Assembly: GCA_945861785.1 (NCBI GenBank)
Contig: CAMAWD010000012.1
Coordinates: 40,036 to 104,035 of the forward strand
From: Rhodoferax sp. OV413
Lineage (GTDB): Bacteria > Pseudomonadota > Gammaproteobacteria > Burkholderiales > Burkholderiaceae_C
Length of the DNA stretch: 64,000 bases
Direction of reading: 5' to 3'
Shown here: in pieces, positions 61,596-64,000 of the stretch
Position numbering within the stretch: the first letter of the stretch is position 1
Layout of the letters: every line of letters starts with the position of its first letter
The notes under the pieces: model-generated
Database searches by the model: none
What the model was told of the DNA's origin: nothing
The model's input: the letters and a program-made list of their open reading frames with translations, nothing else
Program-made: the position numbers and the translations under genes

Positions 61596-64000
61596 TCAAC
61601 CCGCCAGCAGTGCCGCGTTGCCGCCGGCCGCCGTGGTATTGATGGTGACGGTCTGCTCGGCGCAGAACCGGTAGAGGTAGTGCGGCCCGCCGGCCTTGGG
61701 GCCGGTGCCCGACAGGCCTTCGCCACCGAATGGCTGTACCCCCACCACCGCACCAATCTGGTTGCGGTTGATGTAGACATTGCCCACATGCGCCGCGCGT
61801 GCCAGCGCCTGGGCCCGGCTGTCGATGCGGGTCTGGATACCGATCGTCAGGCCATACCCCAGCGCGTTGATCTGCGCAATCACGTCCAGCGGGTCGCCGC
61901 TCCAGCGCACGATATGCAGCACAGGGCCGAAGATCTCCTGCTGCATGTCGGCGATGCGGGCAACTTCGAAGGCCTGGGGCGCCAGCAGGTGGGCCGTGGT
62001 GCTGGCCACCGGTGCAGACGCTGCATCTCCCAGCAGGGGTTTGGCCTCCCGATGCAGGCGCTGCAGATTGCCGCCGATGCCCTCGAATGCTTCTGCGTCG
62101 ATGACCGGACCGACGTCAGTCGCGAGGTCGGCCGGGTCGCCAGCAACCAGTTCCCTGGCTGCACCGCGGACCATCTCGATCACGTGGTCGGCAATCTCGG
62201 CATGCACACACAGCAGGCGCAGCGCCGAGCAACGCTGGCCGGCGCTGCGAAACGCGCTTTGCACCACCGCGTCGCTGACCTGCTCGGGCAGGGCGGTGGA
62301 GTCGACCACCATGGCATTGATGCCACCGGTCTCGGCGATCAGCGGCACGATCGGGCCGTCCTTGGCAGCGAGGGCACGGTTGATGATCCTGGCAACCTGG
62401 GTGGAGCCGGTGAACACCACGCCGGCCACGCCAGGCGCGGCCACCAGCGCCGCACCGACCGTGTCGCCGGGGCCGTGCAGCAGTTGCAATGCAGCCTGCG
62501 GCACACCGGCAGCATGCAGCAGGCGCACCGCCTCCAGCGCTACGCCCGGCGTCTGCTCGGCCGGTTTGGCCAGCACGGTGTTGCCGGTGGCGAGCGCCGC
62601 CGCGACCTGCCCCATGAAAATTGCCAGCGGGAAGTTCCACGGGCTGATGCAGACCCAGGGGCCGCGCGCCACCAGGCGCAATTCGTTCGACTCGCCGGTC
62701 GGCCCGGGCATTGCCATCGGGGCCATGATGCGGCTTGCTTCATTGGCGTAGTACCGCAGGAAGTCCACCGCCTCGCGCACCTCGGACACCGCATCGCCCC
62801 AGGTTTTGAAGGCTTCGCGCACCAGCAGCGCACAAAAGCGCGGCATTTGCTGTTCCAGTGCATCGGCGGCGCTGCGCAACGCCGCCGCACGGTCTGCGAC
62901 GTCGGTCCTGCTCCAGGTTTTGTAGCAGGCCACACTGCCGGCCACGGCGTCCGGGATGGCAGCCAGGACGGCCTGCGGCACAAACGGCGCCACCACCGAA
63001 CGGTAAGCCGCCAGCAGCGGCTCGCGCATCGACGCCACCGTCAGGTCCAGGCCGGCGCTGTTGCGCCGTGCGGTGCCAAACAGGTCGGGTGGCAGTGGCA
63101 GCGCGCTTTGCGCCTCCAGGCGCAAAGGCGAAATGAGCAGTTCGTCCATGCCCACCGACTCGTCGGCCAGCTGGTGCACGAAGGAGGAGTTGGCGCCGTT
63201 CTCCAGCAGCCGGCGCACCAGGTAGGCCAGCAGGTCCTTGTGGGCGCCCACTGGTGCATAGACACGGCAGGCGATCAACGGGTTCTTCAGGACTTCGCGG
63301 TAGATACCTTCGCCCATGCCGTGCAGGCGCTGCAGCTCGAACGGCGCGCCGGATTTCGCGGCCATCTGCAGGATGGCTGCGACCGTGGCGGCGTTGTGGG
63401 TCGCAAACTGCGGGTAGACCGCGTCCGGCGCCTCCAGCAGTGCGCGCGCACAGGCCAGGTAGGCCACGTCGGTGTGGTGCTTGTGGGTGAACACCGGGTA
63501 ATGCGCCAGCCCCATCTCCTGGGCGCGTTTGATCTCGGCGTCCCAGTAGGCCCCCTTGACCAGCCGGCACATCAGCCGGATGTGGTGCTGGCGCGCCAAG
63601 CCGGCAACATGTGCGATCAACTCCAGCGCGCGCGTCTGGTAGGCCTGCATCGCCAGGCCGAATCCGCTCCAGCGTGGGCACTGCCGCGCCACCCGGCCGG
63701 CCAGGGCGTCAAACACCACGAGCGACAACTCCAGGCGATCAACCTCCTCGGCGTCGATGGTGAGGTTGATGTTGGCGCTGGCGGCCTGTTCGCACAGTCC
63801 CCACACGCGCGGCACCAGCTCGGCCATGACACGCGCCTGGTGCGCGTCTTCGTAACGCGGGTGCAGGGCGCTGAGCTTGATCGAGATGCCGTCGTTCTTC
63901 TCGCATGCGCCGGCGCCGTTGGCCCCCTTGGCAAGCGCACGGATCGCGTTCTGGTAACTCGCCCGGTACTTGAGCGCGTCGGCATCGGTGCGGGCGCCCT
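61596..64000 (-). CDS. putA: Bifunctional proline dehydrogenase / P5C dehydrogenase, C-terminal part (5' partial)
   Basis: The frame is open to the window edge, giving 801 residues up to the stop; ATG 63827 is internal. Proline dehydrogenase motifs (LSALHPRYEDAHQ, RLVKGAYWDAEIK, ATHNAATVAAI, QRLHGMGEGIY) are followed by the aldehyde dehydrogenase with ETGGINAMVVD and the catalytic cysteine in SAGQRCSALR. PutA oxidises proline to glutamate in two steps. The protein ends in NTTAAGGNAALLAG, the short form without a C-terminal extension. The N-terminal DNA-binding part, if any, is outside the window. Confidence 0.95.
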   Translation of the reverse strand, partial: GARTDADALKYRASYQNAIRALAKGANGAGACEKNDGISIKLSALHPRYEDAHQARVMAELVPRVWGLCEQAASANINLTIDAEEVDRLELSLVVFDALAGRVARQCPRWSGFGLAMQAYQTRALELIAHVAGLARQHHIRLMCRLVKGAYWDAEIKRAQEMGLAHYPVFTHKHHTDVAYLACARALLEAPDAVYPQFATHNAATVAAILQMAAKSGAPFELQRLHGMGEGIYREVLKNPLIACRVYAPVGAHKDLLAYLVRRLLENGANSSFVHQLADESVGMDELLISPLRLEAQSALPLPPDLFGTARRNSAGLDLTVASMREPLLAAYRSVVAPFVPQAVLAAIPDAVAGSVACYKTWSRTDVADRAAALRSAADALEQQMPRFCALLVREAFKTWGDAVSEVREAVDFLRYYANEASRIMAPMAMPGPTGESNELRLVARGPWVCISPWNFPLAIFMGQVAAALATGNTVLAKPAEQTPGVALEAVRLLHAAGVPQAALQLLHGPGDTVGAALVAAPGVAGVVFTGSTQVARIINRALAAKDGPIVPLIAETGGINAMVVDSTALPEQVSDAVVQSAFRSAGQRCSALRLLCVHAEIADHVIEMVRGAARELVAGDPADLATDVGPVIDAEAFEGIGGNLQRLHREAKPLLGDAASAPVASTTAHLLAPQAFEVARIADMQQEIFGPVLHIVRWSGDPLDVIAQINALGYGLTIGIQTRIDSRAQALARAAHVGNVYINRNQIGAVVGVQPFGGEGLSGTGPKAGGPHYLYRFCAEQTVTINTTAAGGNAALLAG

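Overview
This window reads as a chromosomal segment of a GC-rich betaproteobacterium, most likely Comamonadaceae (Polaromonas, Rhodoferax, Variovorax or Acidovorax neighbourhood). That assignment is inference. It rests on the gene families present: Bug-type tripartite tricarboxylate receptors, AtuA, a YbfB-type MFS carrier, a PutA ending in the Burkholderiales style, DUF6172 and a rhombosortase. No rRNA or tRNA gene was seen.

Layout. 1-6.3 kb: the 3' end of a methyltransferase gene, then a defence-like island on the minus strand. The island holds a giant methyltransferase/PLD/SF2-helicase/S24/DUF3427 fusion and an AAA ATPase, and it abuts a fic gene truncated at both ends. 6.3-17.9 kb: an acyl-CoA carboxylase with biotinyl and carboxyltransferase domains fused, an asparaginase, a complete peptide-type ABC transporter (SBP, two permeases, two ATPases) with an M19 dipeptidase, a GNAT gene, a GSU2403-type remnant and a Tim44-like gene with a clear terminator. 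18.0-25.1 kb: a dead Bug receptor gene, an unusual soluble AAA+/M41 peptidase fusion, an esterase, a DUF1499 lipoprotein, a cluster of 25-bp repeats, a PIN/Phd toxin-antitoxin pair and a GST. 25.2-33.4 kb: an eight-gene minus-strand operon that imports nucleosides (BMP-type ABC) and degrades them (cdd, purine nucleoside phosphorylase, deoC, deoA), with a wrecked psuG just upstream of it.

34.5-37.8 kb: a plus-strand operon in which the Rieske cluster and the mononuclear-iron catalytic domain of an oxygenase sit on separate polypeptides, followed by a GST-like protein and a DenD-like dehydrogenase. The order catalytic-domain-only oxygenase then GST recalls NdmC/NdmE of the bacterial methylxanthine N-demethylase complex, and the nucleoside operon lies next to it. 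37.8-40.8 kb: a GT2 remnant, a PAP2 phosphatase, an isochorismatase-family hydrolase, a rhombosortase and a small baeRF-like protein. 40.9-44.4 kb: a gene graveyard with fragments of a two-partner-secretion transporter and exoprotein, IS110, IS630, a minimal nucleotidyltransferase and a CaiB-type CoA transferase. An intact HTH plus nucleotidyltransferase pair, with a palindromic putative operator, is embedded in it.

44.4-49.6 kb: an acyl/terpenoid-type catabolic set (enoyl-CoA hydratase, AtuA, Bug receptor, MFS carrier). 49.6-56.0 kb: a TetR-controlled RND efflux operon with a perfect operator palindrome. 56.1-57.6 kb: a recently duplicated, repeat-rich segment carrying the same 25-bp repeat as the 23 kb cluster, 34 kb away. 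57.5-64 kb: a DEAD-box helicase, an MFS carrier, a YegD-like Hsp70 and the C-terminal part of PutA, cut by the window edge.

The best candidates for little-described biology are the split Rieske oxygenase/GST operon, the methyltransferase-PLD-helicase-protease fusion with its ATPase neighbour, and the AAA+/M41 fusion.
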